Origin: a virus
DNA: 64,000 nt
Reading direction: 5' to 3' (one strand)
IMG/VR virus record: IMGVR_UViG_3300046009_011911
Coordinates: 1-64,000 of that record
Translations under genes and position numbers: made by a program
The notes under the pieces: generated by a model
What the model was told of the DNA's origin: nothing
Database searches by the model: none
The model's input: the letters and a program-made list of their open reading frames with translations, nothing else
Part shown: positions 25,438-34,321 of the stretch, one piece after another
Numbering within the stretch: the first letter of the stretch is position 1
Layout of the letters: each line of letters opens with the position of its first letter

Positions 25438-25899
25438 ATGACTAAACTAGCAATTTCATTAGTTTTTTTCGCTGTCGTAGCTAAGACAGCCTCTTCTGCT
25501 CCGCTACCCGATTTTTCTTTTAAAAATCCCAGTTTTAATGGCATAGGATATAGTAGCCATGTTCTTACAATAGAAAATCAGGAAGCAGTTAGAAAAAAAG
25601 CAGTTGCAGATAAAATTCAAGCAGAATTAGATAAAATTAAAACTGCTGAGCAAAACAGCAATATCAATAAATTTTTGAACAATCTCGAGTCAAGGGTCTA
25701 TGCTCAAATAAGTCAAAATCTTGCAACCGCTATGTTTAAAGATGGTGGAAGTAATAGTGGTATTTTTACTTTTGACAATGCAACCAATACTCAAATAGCG
25801 TGGGAAAAAAATAGCCTTGATGGCACAATCAAATTAATTGTAACAGGTCCAGGAGTCAATACCACTGTGGTAGTGCCCTTAGGACAGTTTCAATTTTGA
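25438..25899 (+). CDS. csgF: Curli assembly protein CsgF
   Basis: 153 residues. Signal peptide at about 1-21 (cut after SSA), then the CsgF mature start with FSFKNPSFNG, the segment that plugs the CsgG channel in characterised systems. A polar helix follows, with a C-terminal beta part (KLIVTGPGVNTTVVVPLG). CsgF links nucleation to the CsgG pore on the cell surface. A strong AAGGAGG precedes. First gene of the curli cassette; its TGA overlaps the csgG start. Confidence 0.88.
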   Translation: MTKLAISLVFFAVVAKTASSAPLPDFSFKNPSFNGIGYSSHVLTIENQEAVRKKAVADKIQAELDKIKTAEQNSNINKFLNNLESRVYAQISQNLATAMFKDGGSNSGIFTFDNATNTQIAWEKNSLDGTIKLIVTGPGVNTTVVVPLGQFQF

Positions 25900-26708
25900 T
25901 TAGACGATATTTTATTTCATTAATTTTACTGCTCACATTATCAGGATGTGCTTTGCATCAACGGGCTAACGATTTAGAATATAAGCCTGAAATTACAAAA
26001 TCAATGATGCAAAGAGAATTAGAAAATGTCCCAGCCCCTGCCAGCGGAAAACCTGTAAGTGTGGCTGTCTACAGTTTTTTAGATAAAACCGGGCAACGCC
26101 GTCCTCAGACTAATGTAGCCAGTTTAAGCACAGCAGTTACACAAGGTGCTGAAGCTTTTCTCATTAAGGCTTTACAAGATGTTGGTCGTGGCAAATGGTT
26201 CGAAGTTGTAGAACGTGTTGGGTTAGACAATATTCAAAAAGAACGTTTGATAATTAGGCAAATGAGAGAAGCCTATGAAGGCAATAATGCTAAACCCTTA
26301 ATGCCCATGCAATTTGCAGGAATGATAATAGAAGGCGGTATAATAGGTTATGATACTAGTACTAAATCTGGAGGTTCAGGTGCAAGATGGTTGGGTATCG
26401 GTGCTCAAACGCAATATAGTGAAGACATTGTTACGGTCAGTCTAAGAGCAGTAAGTGTTAACACGGGAAAAGTCTTAATCACTGTAACAGTTCAAAAAAC
26501 AATTCTTAGCACAGCAGACAGTATTAATGCATTAAGATTTTTTGATTTGGGGACAAAAGCTTTTGAGGCTGAAACCGGATTAACTATAAATGAACCCGGC
26601 ACTTATGCAGTTAAAACAGCAGTTGAAGCGGCTGTTATAGAACTAATAAAAGAAGGTCAACGGAGAGGAGTATGGGATTTCAAAAAAGAAACTAAAGGAA
26701 CTGATTAA
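25896..26708 (+). CDS. csgG: Curli secretion channel CsgG
   Basis: 270 residues against 277 in E. coli. TTG start overlapping the csgF stop. Lipobox LSGC with Cys18, so an outer-membrane lipoprotein. The CsgG core is visible: VSVAVYSFLDKTGQRRP, ALQDVGRGKWFEVVERVGLDN, GMIIEGGIIGYD and an ITVTVQKTILS strand. Nine copies form the secretion pore for curlin subunits in known systems. Full length, so likely functional. Confidence 0.93.
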   Translation: MIRRYFISLILLLTLSGCALHQRANDLEYKPEITKSMMQRELENVPAPASGKPVSVAVYSFLDKTGQRRPQTNVASLSTAVTQGAEAFLIKALQDVGRGKWFEVVERVGLDNIQKERLIIRQMREAYEGNNAKPLMPMQFAGMIIEGGIIGYDTSTKSGGSGARWLGIGAQTQYSEDIVTVSLRAVSVNTGKVLITVTVQKTILSTADSINALRFFDLGTKAFEAETGLTINEPGTYAVKTAVEAAVIELIKEGQRRGVWDFKKETKGTD

Positions 26709-26731
26709 GGAATACAAACTTAATCTTATAA

Positions 26732-27511
26732 ATGATGACTAAAAAAATATTAATTACAATTTTGGCTAGTTTAAGTTTAATTAGCTATGCCGCAGACAAT
26801 ACAATTTATATTGATCAAGCGGGAGATAATGCAACTATAACCATGTTGCAGGACGGTGCAGGAAATAGAATCAGGGGTATTCAAGGAGTGGGCACAGGCA
26901 ATACAACTCCTGCAAAATTAACAGGTGATGCTATAACCGTAGACGTTCAACAAATTGGTAGTGGTAATGTATTGAATATGGGCATAGTTACTGCAACAGC
27001 TAATGGTAGTAGTCCTACTAATATTACCTATGTTCAAACAGGTAACAATGCAACTGCTACTTTAAATCTTAATAATTCTGGAGCAGGAACTAATGCCAGT
27101 ACAAATTTAAATATTACTCAAACTGGGGATGGTGGAATAACTGACCTTAACATTTTAGGATCTAACAACACAATGACCAGCGTTCAAAGCGGTGGTAATA
27201 ATAATGAATTAGTGGCAACTATTAATGCTAATCAAACCACCGTTAATATAAGCCAGACTGGCGGTGGTGGCAACGAAACTACATTAAATTTAACTGGAAA
27301 TAAAGGCACAGTTGACATTACTACAGTTGGAGCTACCAATACTACCAGTATTACACAAAGCGGGGGAAGTGTATCGGGCCATAATACAACTTTGGATTAT
27401 ACTGGTTCTGGTAACAATACCATTATAAGTCAAACTGGAACCATTGATACCACAGTTAATATAAAAAGTGTAGGATCCGGAAACGCATTTACAATCACTA
27501 CTCATAATTGA
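26732..27511 (+). CDS. Curlin-like amyloid subunit 1
   Basis: 259 residues. Signal peptide at about 1-20, mature start ADNTIYIDQAGDNATI. Many repeats of the Q-x-G-x-x-N type (IDQAGDN, VQTGNN, ITQTGDG, ISQTGGG, ITQSGGS, ISQTGTI) with alternating Thr/Ile/Asn, as in CsgA/CsgB curlin repeats. More repeats than the five of CsgA and almost no charged residues. It would be exported by CsgG as an extracellular amyloid fibre subunit. Confidence 0.85.
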   Translation: MMTKKILITILASLSLISYAADNTIYIDQAGDNATITMLQDGAGNRIRGIQGVGTGNTTPAKLTGDAITVDVQQIGSGNVLNMGIVTATANGSSPTNITYVQTGNNATATLNLNNSGAGTNASTNLNITQTGDGGITDLNILGSNNTMTSVQSGGNNNELVATINANQTTVNISQTGGGGNETTLNLTGNKGTVDITTVGATNTTSITQSGGSVSGHNTTLDYTGSGNNTIISQTGTIDTTVNIKSVGSGNAFTITTHN

Positions 27512-27518
27512 GGTAAAT

Positions 27519-28625
27519 ATGAAATTATGCAACCTACTTGCTTTACCCTTAATGATTACATTTTGGAACTGCAACGCAGGGATAGGGCAAGTTACGGAAC
27601 AATTGAATACCCCAGCAGTGATACAGAGAAAGGCAGAGAACCTTCAAGGGATCAAGGGTCAACAGGTGGAAATGTTAGATTCGATTCGAACTCAGCAGGG
27701 CAAAGTAGGAATAACATTTGAAGACAACACAAGAGTTCAAGTTAATGAAAACAGTAAACTTGTAATTGATGATTTTGTATATGATCCAAAAAGCAAGGGC
27801 GGTAAGTTAGGGGCCAAAGTCGCATTAGGCACAGTAAGATATGCCAGTGGACAGATTGCAAAAACTACCCCACAGAATGTTGCATTAAATACTCCTACTG
27901 CAACTATTTCAGTTCGCGGCACCGATTTTACTGCCACAGTTGAAGAATTTGGGCAAAGCACGGTTATTTTACTACCCAGCTGCCCCGACGACAAACCTAC
28001 TAGAACGAAAAATGATATTGCAAGTAATTGTATAGTGGGAGAAATTATAGTCGAAAGTGATGCAGGCACAGTGATACTAAATCAACCATTCCAAGCTACC
28101 AGAGTAGAATCAAGATCTGCGGCCCCATCCAGGCCTGTTATATTAAATTTAAGTGAAGATGCTATCGGTAACATGATAATTTTGAGTCCGCCTAAAGAGT
28201 TGAAAGATTCCAGAGAACAACAAAATCTTCAGAAAAGTTATCTAGATATGGATTTTTTAGCTGCAAACGGTCTAGAAAATGCATTAGATAAAGTACAGAT
28301 GCAGATATGGCAAGATAAATTAAGTTATACGTTTTTAGATAATAGCTTTCTAAACAATGTATTTGATATGATAGCAGATTCACTGAATGAAAAATTATTG
28401 GATGAAGTGGATACAGTTCTGCCAGATTATCGTAAAAGTAGCGGAGTTATCGCAGTAAAAGACGATCCGTTTGTCACATTATGTCGTGATAGCGGACAAG
28501 ACAAACAGTGTGTTACTACACCTATAAACCAAAGTGCCACATTGACGCAAACACAAGGATCAGTTACTATAAAGAACAGAATTAATCAAGGTACAGGCAC
28601 TATAATTACATTGATACAAAGATGA
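27519..28625 (+). CDS. FecR-domain exported protein within the curli cassette
   Basis: 368 residues. Hydrophobic signal-like N terminus (about 1-20). A FecR-type domain spans about 45-140: VGITFEDNTRVQVNENSKL, GTVRYASGQIAK and ATISVRGTDFTATV. A helical middle follows, then a C-terminal segment (ATLTQTQGSVTIKNRINQG) resembling curlin repeats. FecR domains sense or bind extracytoplasmic partners; here it may nucleate or tether fibres. It lies between the two curlin genes, 7 nt after one and overlapping the other by 4 nt. Confidence 0.78.
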   Translation: MKLCNLLALPLMITFWNCNAGIGQVTEQLNTPAVIQRKAENLQGIKGQQVEMLDSIRTQQGKVGITFEDNTRVQVNENSKLVIDDFVYDPKSKGGKLGAKVALGTVRYASGQIAKTTPQNVALNTPTATISVRGTDFTATVEEFGQSTVILLPSCPDDKPTRTKNDIASNCIVGEIIVESDAGTVILNQPFQATRVESRSAAPSRPVILNLSEDAIGNMIILSPPKELKDSREQQNLQKSYLDMDFLAANGLENALDKVQMQIWQDKLSYTFLDNSFLNNVFDMIADSLNEKLLDEVDTVLPDYRKSSGVIAVKDDPFVTLCRDSGQDKQCVTTPINQSATLTQTQGSVTIKNRINQGTGTIITLIQR

Positions 28626-29233
28626 AATTTTTAATATTATTTTTATTGCCAGCTATAGCTTTTGCATCCGATAATACCATTTATATCGACCAGATCGGTA
28701 ACAATAATATTGTAACGATTACTCAAACTGGAAGTTCTAATACAGTATCTGGAGTGTTAAAACAGGCCTCTTCAGTCCAGGGCGATTCAAATCAAATTTC
28801 CATTTCGCAAGATGTTTCTAATCAAATTAAACTAGATTTAACCGGCGACTATAATAATATTACAGTTAATCAAACTATTGGTAATATGGCAGAAACTACT
28901 GTCATCGGAAACAACAATACACTAAACTTTCAACAATTAAATTCTGGTTCTAAATCTATTACTGCGTCTATAACTGGAAACTCAAATCAAATTTCATCTA
29001 ATCAACAGGGCACCGGGCAACATCAATTAAATGTTTCATTAACGGGTAATGGGCACAATGTAACAAGTTTACAAAAAGATTCTGGTAATCACGCTGCTAA
29101 CATAAATCTTACTAATGCTGGTGGCGCTGCAACAGTAAATTTGACTCAGCAGGGATCGCTCGGTCAAACTTATTCATTGACACAAAGTTGCAGTATGGTT
29201 GGTGGATGTTCAACTTCAATAACACAACAGTAA
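28622..29233 (+). CDS. Curlin-like amyloid subunit 2
   Basis: 203 residues. Signal peptide at about 1-15, mature start SDNTIYIDQIGNNNIVTI, nearly the same as subunit 1, so the two are paralogues. Repeats such as ITQTGSSN, ISQDVSN, FQQLNSG and LTQQGSLG follow. The C terminus has two Cys (SCSMVGGC). By analogy one subunit may be the nucleator (CsgB-like) and the other the fibre body (CsgA-like); the sequence does not say which. Confidence 0.83.
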   Translation: MKFLILFLLPAIAFASDNTIYIDQIGNNNIVTITQTGSSNTVSGVLKQASSVQGDSNQISISQDVSNQIKLDLTGDYNNITVNQTIGNMAETTVIGNNNTLNFQQLNSGSKSITASITGNSNQISSNQQGTGQHQLNVSLTGNGHNVTSLQKDSGNHAANINLTNAGGAATVNLTQQGSLGQTYSLTQSCSMVGGCSTSITQQ

Positions 29234-29245
29234 TTCAAAAAAATT

Positions 29246-30064
29246 ATGGAAAATAAAATTCAAGTATTTGGTGGTTTAGGTTTTGTTGGCTCTGAGTTTG
29301 TAAAACAAAATCCTGAATGTATAGTAAACGAACGACACGACTACACAGTTAAGTCAAACAATATACTTTACTTGATCAGCACCATTAGTAACTACAACAT
29401 GCTTACTAATCCCTATATTGATATAGACACTAATCTTACTACATTGATGCGGGTACTAGAACAATGCAAGAATAACAATGTTACTTTTAATTTTGTAAGC
29501 AGTTGGTTTGTGTACGGTGATACCGATATGCCTGCCAGCGAAACAAGTATCTGCAGGCCCACTGGTTTTTATTCTATTACTAAAAAGGCGGCAGAAGATT
29601 TACTAATAACCTATTCCAAAGTTTTCGATATCAAATATAGAATTTTAAGATTAGCAAATGTAGTAGGTCCAGGAGATCCTAAAGCTAGTTTAAAGAAAAA
29701 TGCTTTACAACATCTTATTAATGAATTGAAAGCAAATAGAGATATCAATATCTATGACAATGGCAATATGTATAGAGATTATGTGCATGTGGAAGATGTA
29801 GCAAGAGCTTTGAAATTAGTAATGGACAAAGGGTTGACCAATGAAATATATAACATTGGCAATGGCAAACCTATTAAATTTAAAACTATTATAGACTATG
29901 CACATAAAATTCTTGCAAGTTCCAGTAATATGCATAATATTGATCCTCCCGAATTTCATAAAATAGTGCAAGTTCATAGTATGTTCATGAATACAGAAAA
30001 GTTAAAACAATTGGGTTATAAACCCAAGTTCAACATGGAACAGATAGTAGAAGATATGATATAA
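29246..30064 (+). CDS. NAD-dependent epimerase/dehydratase (extended SDR)
   Basis: 272 residues. FGGLGFVGSEF is the GxxGxxG NAD site, VSSWFVYGD carries the catalytic Ser region, YSITKKAAED is YxxxK, and RDYVHVEDVARAL matches nucleotide-sugar epimerases. It lacks a clear start codon alternative. Placed 12 nt after the curli cassette. Likely acts on an NDP-sugar for glycan synthesis. Confidence 0.85.
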   Translation: MENKIQVFGGLGFVGSEFVKQNPECIVNERHDYTVKSNNILYLISTISNYNMLTNPYIDIDTNLTTLMRVLEQCKNNNVTFNFVSSWFVYGDTDMPASETSICRPTGFYSITKKAAEDLLITYSKVFDIKYRILRLANVVGPGDPKASLKKNALQHLINELKANRDINIYDNGNMYRDYVHVEDVARALKLVMDKGLTNEIYNIGNGKPIKFKTIIDYAHKILASSSNMHNIDPPEFHKIVQVHSMFMNTEKLKQLGYKPKFNMEQIVEDMI

Positions 30065-30067
30065 ATA
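30060..30067 (+). promoter_or_regulatory. Late-type promoter box TATAAATA
   Basis: Perfect T4 late consensus at the stop codon of the epimerase gene, 24 nt before the cyclase ATG. Confidence 0.5.
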
Positions 30068-30091
30068 TTTTGTCAGCAACTTTAAACAAAT

Positions 30092-32152
30092 ATGAATATT
30101 AAAAAAATACTGTTGTCCCCCTGGACAGCTCTACTAACTTTAGCTATTATTGTATCTATTAGAATAGCAGATCCCGCTTTTGTTGAATCTGTTAGGTTAC
30201 GGTATTTTGACAGTTTAATATTAAGTAAACCTGTAACTGAAAATAATATCTATACAGTAGATATTGATGAAGCTGCATTAGACAAATATGGCCAATGGCC
30301 TTTGCCCAGAGGTATATATGCTGAAATTATTGAGGATTTGTATAGAAGGAATGCTGGTCTTGTTGTTTTCAACGTTCTATTGCCTAATGCTGATAGAAGT
30401 AATCAAGATAATCGTTTGGTTAAAACATTAGAAAAACACGAAGTCATACTGCCTAGCGTACCCGCAGATAAAACAAGAAATACTCCTCGTAATCCAGGCA
30501 GCGTGGTTTTAGGTCCAGAATATTCTGACAGAATCGTGAACTATCCCGGTATCATTGCCAATATACCAGCCTTAGAACTTGCAGCAGCTGGTATAGGCAC
30601 AGTCCATACTTTACCTGAAATTGATGGCGTCAATAGACGAATGCCATTAATTATAGCTGTAGGAGATCGATTGTATCCTAGTTTATCAATTGAAACTCTT
30701 AGGGTAGCCGCAGGTGACACTACTGTTCAAATAAAACTAAATGAAAATGGTGTAGAAAAGTTACGGGTTCCTGCATTTGGTCCAGTGACAACAGACAGTC
30801 TTGGTCGTATATGGGTAGACTGGCAACAGCAAGCACAACAAGTAAGTTTAATGAACCTGCCTGATAATTTTGAAAAAGCAATTGTTGTGGTAGGTGTAAC
30901 AGCAGCAGGTTTATCTAATCCGGTTCCAACTAGTAAGGGTGCAGTGTTTCCGCATCATGCGCAGGCAGGAGTTATTGCAACTTTGATAAATCAAGTGGTA
31001 ATTCAACGCCCCGATTATGCAGATGGATTAGAAATTATTGCTATGATTGTGATTGGGTGTGTTATTTTATTTTTAACAAGGAAAATATATGTCGGTTTGG
31101 CTTCAGTTATTGTTTTGGTTGTCTCTAGTATTTTGGGTAGTATCTATGTTTATCAGTCCTTATTATTCCTTATTGACATTACTGCCATTACTGGCAGTAC
31201 ACTATTGGTCAGTCTTCACGCATACGGAATAAAATTTGTAAGCGAATATTTACAAAAACAACAAATTAAAAAACAGTTTGGAACTTATCTAAGCCCTGCA
31301 ATGGTTGAGAAACTGCAAAAAAATCCTGAACTGTTAACTTTAGGTGGTGAGTCCCGCGAATTAAGTATCATGTTTACTGATGTTAGAGGATTTACCAGTA
31401 TCAGTGAACATTATGGCAAAGATGTTCAGGGATTAACAAAGATTATGAATCGTTACATGACTGCCATGACTGCTAAGATTTTAGATAACCAAGGCACCTT
31501 AGACAAATATATCGGGGACGCACAGATGGCTTTTTGGAACGCACCATTAGATGATGCAGATCATGCCAAGAACGCAGTACGTACAGGTTTAGCTATGATG
31601 GGAAGTTTAGATGCATTTAATCGTGAAATTACGGCAGAAGGCGTACCGCCTTTTGGTATGGGTCTTGGCATTAATACTGACACCGTTGTGGTGGGTAACA
31701 TGGGAAGTAGTCAGCGTTTTGACTATACTTGCTTGGGTGACGGCGTCAATTTGGCATCCCGACTGGAGGGCCAGAGTAAACCGTACGGCGTCAAAATCGT
31801 ACTTGGCCCAAAAACTGCTGAATATGTAAAAGATGAGTATTTCGTTTTAGAATTAGACAAAATTGCAGTCAAAGGTAAAAAAGAGGGTGTTAATATTTTT
31901 ACAGTATTGCCTGAAACAGATGCAGGTGCATTGGCTGAATGGTTATTAGCAAAACAAGAACATGATCTGATGTTATCTTATTATAGGAAAAAACAATGGG
32001 ATCAGGCTCGCAAATTATCGCAGCAGCTTAAGGGTGAATTTGATTCTAATATGGATTTGTATTACGAAAGTTGGATTGAAAGAATCGAAGAAATGAGACA
32101 GAAAGAATTACCTGATAACTGGGATGGTACTTATGTGGCAACATCCAAATAA
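30092..32152 (+). CDS. CHASE2 sensor-adenylate cyclase (class III)
   Basis: 686 residues. An N-terminal hydrophobic segment (about 8-25) is followed by an extracytoplasmic CHASE2 domain (about 30-305, with KYGQWPLPRGIYAEII) and three hydrophobic segments (about 310-385). The class III cyclase domain covers about 420-600. Metal Asp residues sit in FTDVRGFTSIS and KYIGDAQMAFW, Lys and Asp of adenylate specificity in LDKYIGD and RFDYTCLGD, and N/R transition-state residues in VNLASRLE. It appears active and membrane-bound, able to make cAMP in response to an external signal. Confidence 0.92.
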   Translation: MNIKKILLSPWTALLTLAIIVSIRIADPAFVESVRLRYFDSLILSKPVTENNIYTVDIDEAALDKYGQWPLPRGIYAEIIEDLYRRNAGLVVFNVLLPNADRSNQDNRLVKTLEKHEVILPSVPADKTRNTPRNPGSVVLGPEYSDRIVNYPGIIANIPALELAAAGIGTVHTLPEIDGVNRRMPLIIAVGDRLYPSLSIETLRVAAGDTTVQIKLNENGVEKLRVPAFGPVTTDSLGRIWVDWQQQAQQVSLMNLPDNFEKAIVVVGVTAAGLSNPVPTSKGAVFPHHAQAGVIATLINQVVIQRPDYADGLEIIAMIVIGCVILFLTRKIYVGLASVIVLVVSSILGSIYVYQSLLFLIDITAITGSTLLVSLHAYGIKFVSEYLQKQQIKKQFGTYLSPAMVEKLQKNPELLTLGGESRELSIMFTDVRGFTSISEHYGKDVQGLTKIMNRYMTAMTAKILDNQGTLDKYIGDAQMAFWNAPLDDADHAKNAVRTGLAMMGSLDAFNREITAEGVPPFGMGLGINTDTVVVGNMGSSQRFDYTCLGDGVNLASRLEGQSKPYGVKIVLGPKTAEYVKDEYFVLELDKIAVKGKKEGVNIFTVLPETDAGALAEWLLAKQEHDLMLSYYRKKQWDQARKLSQQLKGEFDSNMDLYYESWIERIEEMRQKELPDNWDGTYVATSK

Positions 32153-32291
32153 TTATTATAATGCTTGGTTTGACTACTGGATATACTGTAATTTGGTAGC
32201 TCAATATTTGCCACTAATGCTGTACACTAGTTATGATGAATATTTTAAAACTGTGTGTATGAATGGAATTAAAAATAATACAAAAGTTTAA
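32133..32291 (+). CDS. Small aromatic-rich protein, 52 residues
   Basis: ATG inside the cyclase end, in another frame. Tyr/Trp/Asn-rich (YYNAWFDYWIYCNLVAQYLP), ending KNNTKV. Its stop overlaps the convergent minus-strand gene by 4 nt. No domain recognised; real by spacing and composition, moderate certainty. Confidence 0.45.
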   Translation: MWQHPNNYYNAWFDYWIYCNLVAQYLPLMLYTSYDEYFKTVCMNGIKNNTKV

Positions 32292-32665
32292 CCTTCACCT
32301 GCATTAGCAGTTTGTTGATCTTCTTTATCTGGTTTTTTATCTGCCTTTTTATCTGCGTCCACTATAGCTTTTTTAAACTTACGATCCGCTTCATTATCGA
32401 CTTTAACTGCTTCTAAAACACGTTCACTTTCTATAATTTTACCTCTGAGATGAAGAACTGTGTTGACCTTCTGTTGCATTCTAATTAAATCATTATCTAA
32501 CATTCTTATGCGATCAATTAAGGCAATAAGTGTAGTGTTAGCTTCACTAAGTACAGGCTTTATTTCTTTAGTAGCCCATTCCCAAACATAATATATCAAA
32601 TACCCCATTCCTGCGGCTGCTACAATGGGGAATCCGTATTTGTTTATTAATTCAACTACATCCAC
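32288..32665 (-). CDS. Membrane-anchored charged protein
   Basis: 125 residues: one hydrophobic segment at about 10-30, a helical middle and a Lys/Asp-rich C terminus. It resembles the 32849 protein in layout (N-terminal GFPI-A-A segment then helix), so the two may be paralogues. Last of a three-gene minus-strand cluster. Confidence 0.6.
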   Translation of the reverse strand: MDVVELINKYGFPIVAAAGMGYLIYYVWEWATKEIKPVLSEANTTLIALIDRIRMLDNDLIRMQQKVNTVLHLRGKIIESERVLEAVKVDNEADRKFKKAIVDADKKADKKPDKEDQQTANAGEG

Positions 32666-32846
32666 AACTATGCCCTTCCATTAAAAATTGTAACATAGGG
32701 TCTACTTTTTTCAACACAAGTTTGCCGTCATGTTCAATCATTTGCCAATAATCCCCCGACTTCCATTCTAATTTGTTTGTATTGATTTCACAGTCTGGTA
32801 TAATTACAGTAGGGCTTAGATCCCAAATATAGTCTACATACAGCAT
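32652..32846 (-). CDS. Small phage protein, unknown
   Basis: 64 residues with a WKSGDYWQMIEHDGKLVLKK centre and a terminal CGCS. Overlaps the 32288 gene by 14 nt and starts 2 nt after the 32849 gene's stop. Function unknown. Confidence 0.6.
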   Translation of the reverse strand: MLYVDYIWDLSPTVIIPDCEINTNKLEWKSGDYWQMIEHDGKLVLKKVDPMLQFLMEGHSCGCS

Positions 32847-32848
32847 TT

Positions 32849-33130
32849 TTAATCTCGCCTAGCATCATTTTTCCCGTCAGCTCGGGCAATACGATCTACA
32901 TCGGGTTTCAATCCTAATGCATTGCTCACAATGGTATCTATCCTTATCACATCATGGTTCATAGTCTTAACACGATTATCCAAGGCCATAATAATACCTT
33001 TTAAGCCGTTCACACTGCCAGTTACACCAGCTAAAATAAATTTAAGGGTCAAAAATACAAAGTAACCCGCAGCGATTGCACCAGCTATAGGAAATCCAAC
33101 TTCGGCAACTAATTTGAAAAATTCACCCAT
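32849..33130 (-). CDS. Small membrane-anchored protein
   Basis: 93 residues; hydrophobic segment at about 12-36 (GFPIAGAIAAGYFVFLTL), then a helix. First gene of the minus cluster, with a GGAG site and a GATAAATA box upstream on the minus strand. Unknown role. Confidence 0.6.
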   Translation of the reverse strand: MGEFFKLVAEVGFPIAGAIAAGYFVFLTLKFILAGVTGSVNGLKGIIMALDNRVKTMNHDVIRIDTIVSNALGLKPDVDRIARADGKNDARRD

Positions 33131-33151
33131 GGTAAACTCCGTTTACCAAAA

Positions 33152-33159
33152 TATTTATC
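33152..33159 (-). promoter_or_regulatory. Late-type promoter box GATAAATA (minus strand)
   Basis: 22 nt upstream of the 33130 start codon on the minus strand. Confidence 0.45.
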
Positions 33160-34321
33160 GTAAAAACAATTTTCTAACGTTGTCAAAATCAACAAGGTGA
33201 ATAGGAATATCAGTATCATCATATCTTGCGTGGTTATAAATTCTTACACAAGTTTGAAAATTATTTAACAATTCGTCTACAATAATTGTTTTAAAATCAT
33301 TGTAGAAATGATTAAAATTGAATTCAAGGACAGATTGCATTTCCTTGTGCATATCTCGAAGTTGGTTCATATTTAACAATGATAATTTGCGTAGTTCGTT
33401 TACAATCATTGAAATTCTTTTATCGTTATCTGTTTCAAGATCATAACTTTCATCTATCCATCTATCAAAAGTTTGAAATCCATATGATTTCAGATATGAT
33501 AAATTATGAGCTGCACCTACTAACATAAATGGTCTTTTACTAACTATTGGTTTGAATATTTTTTCTGTTAAGTGTAGTTTATCATGATAAAAAATAGTTT
33601 CACTTACAATGTGCCATAAAGCAGATTGATATTTTTGAAGTTGGGAGCCACCACATTCTGCACTTAAAAAACCTTCGGGATTTACCTTGTCTATAATTAA
33701 TGGTCCGTTTAAAGATGTTAAATTATCTTTAATTTCTTTAAGTTTATGTTGCGGTAAAAGGGTATACGGATTATCTAATTCTTGCTTCCATGAATCAGAG
33801 TCATTGGTCAACGGTAAACTTACTGACCCATGTTGTAACAGATCGTATTTGATATATTCATTGACCAAATTAAGTCGATAGCTACGCAAATTTGTATGCA
33901 GTCTATTATAGCTTATAAATAATTTTGTGAATGGATTTTCAACTTGGGCCAAGTATTTGTAATCATTGTACCAATATAAAGATGCAAACCCGTGATAGAA
34001 ATAATACCAATCGAGAAATTGATTTTTTTTACAAACTACCTTTTTAATTTCAGACTTTTCACTGTTAGCTAAAATTTTACAAAACTTATTAGTGAACAAA
34101 GCCCGATTAATATATGTTAAAGTTTCATTTAGTATTGGTTCCTGATCATAAAAAAGCATTGAATGAAGATGGTCAGAATGAAGTCTATATTCAAAATCCC
34201 ACATAAATCTACTAGATTGTAAATCTGTTTTACCGAAAGGGTAATAATAATTAGGAGTAATTCTAGTATGTTCAAGCAAATTTTTGTATAATACGTAATA
34301 AAAGTTATCAACGGAGATCAT
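33155..34321 (-). CDS. Glycosyltransferase-like protein (GT10-like C-terminal motif), copy 1
   Basis: 388 residues from ATG 34321; a TTG 6 nt upstream is possible. The C-terminal SETIFYHDKLHLTEKIFKPI then PFMLVGAAHNLSYLKSYGF resembles the E-x-TEK-x-nucleotide-binding loop of GT-B enzymes such as alpha-1,3-fucosyltransferases. It shares TEK, LKSYGF/LRDQGF, the DESYD motif and the end with the 39290 gene, so they are paralogues. The start abuts the divergent dehydrogenase gene. Substrate unknown. Confidence 0.6.
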   Translation of the reverse strand: MISVDNFYYVLYKNLLEHTRITPNYYYPFGKTDLQSSRFMWDFEYRLHSDHLHSMLFYDQEPILNETLTYINRALFTNKFCKILANSEKSEIKKVVCKKNQFLDWYYFYHGFASLYWYNDYKYLAQVENPFTKLFISYNRLHTNLRSYRLNLVNEYIKYDLLQHGSVSLPLTNDSDSWKQELDNPYTLLPQHKLKEIKDNLTSLNGPLIIDKVNPEGFLSAECGGSQLQKYQSALWHIVSETIFYHDKLHLTEKIFKPIVSKRPFMLVGAAHNLSYLKSYGFQTFDRWIDESYDLETDNDKRISMIVNELRKLSLLNMNQLRDMHKEMQSVLEFNFNHFYNDFKTIIVDELLNNFQTCVRIYNHARYDDTDIPIHLVDFDNVRKLFLR

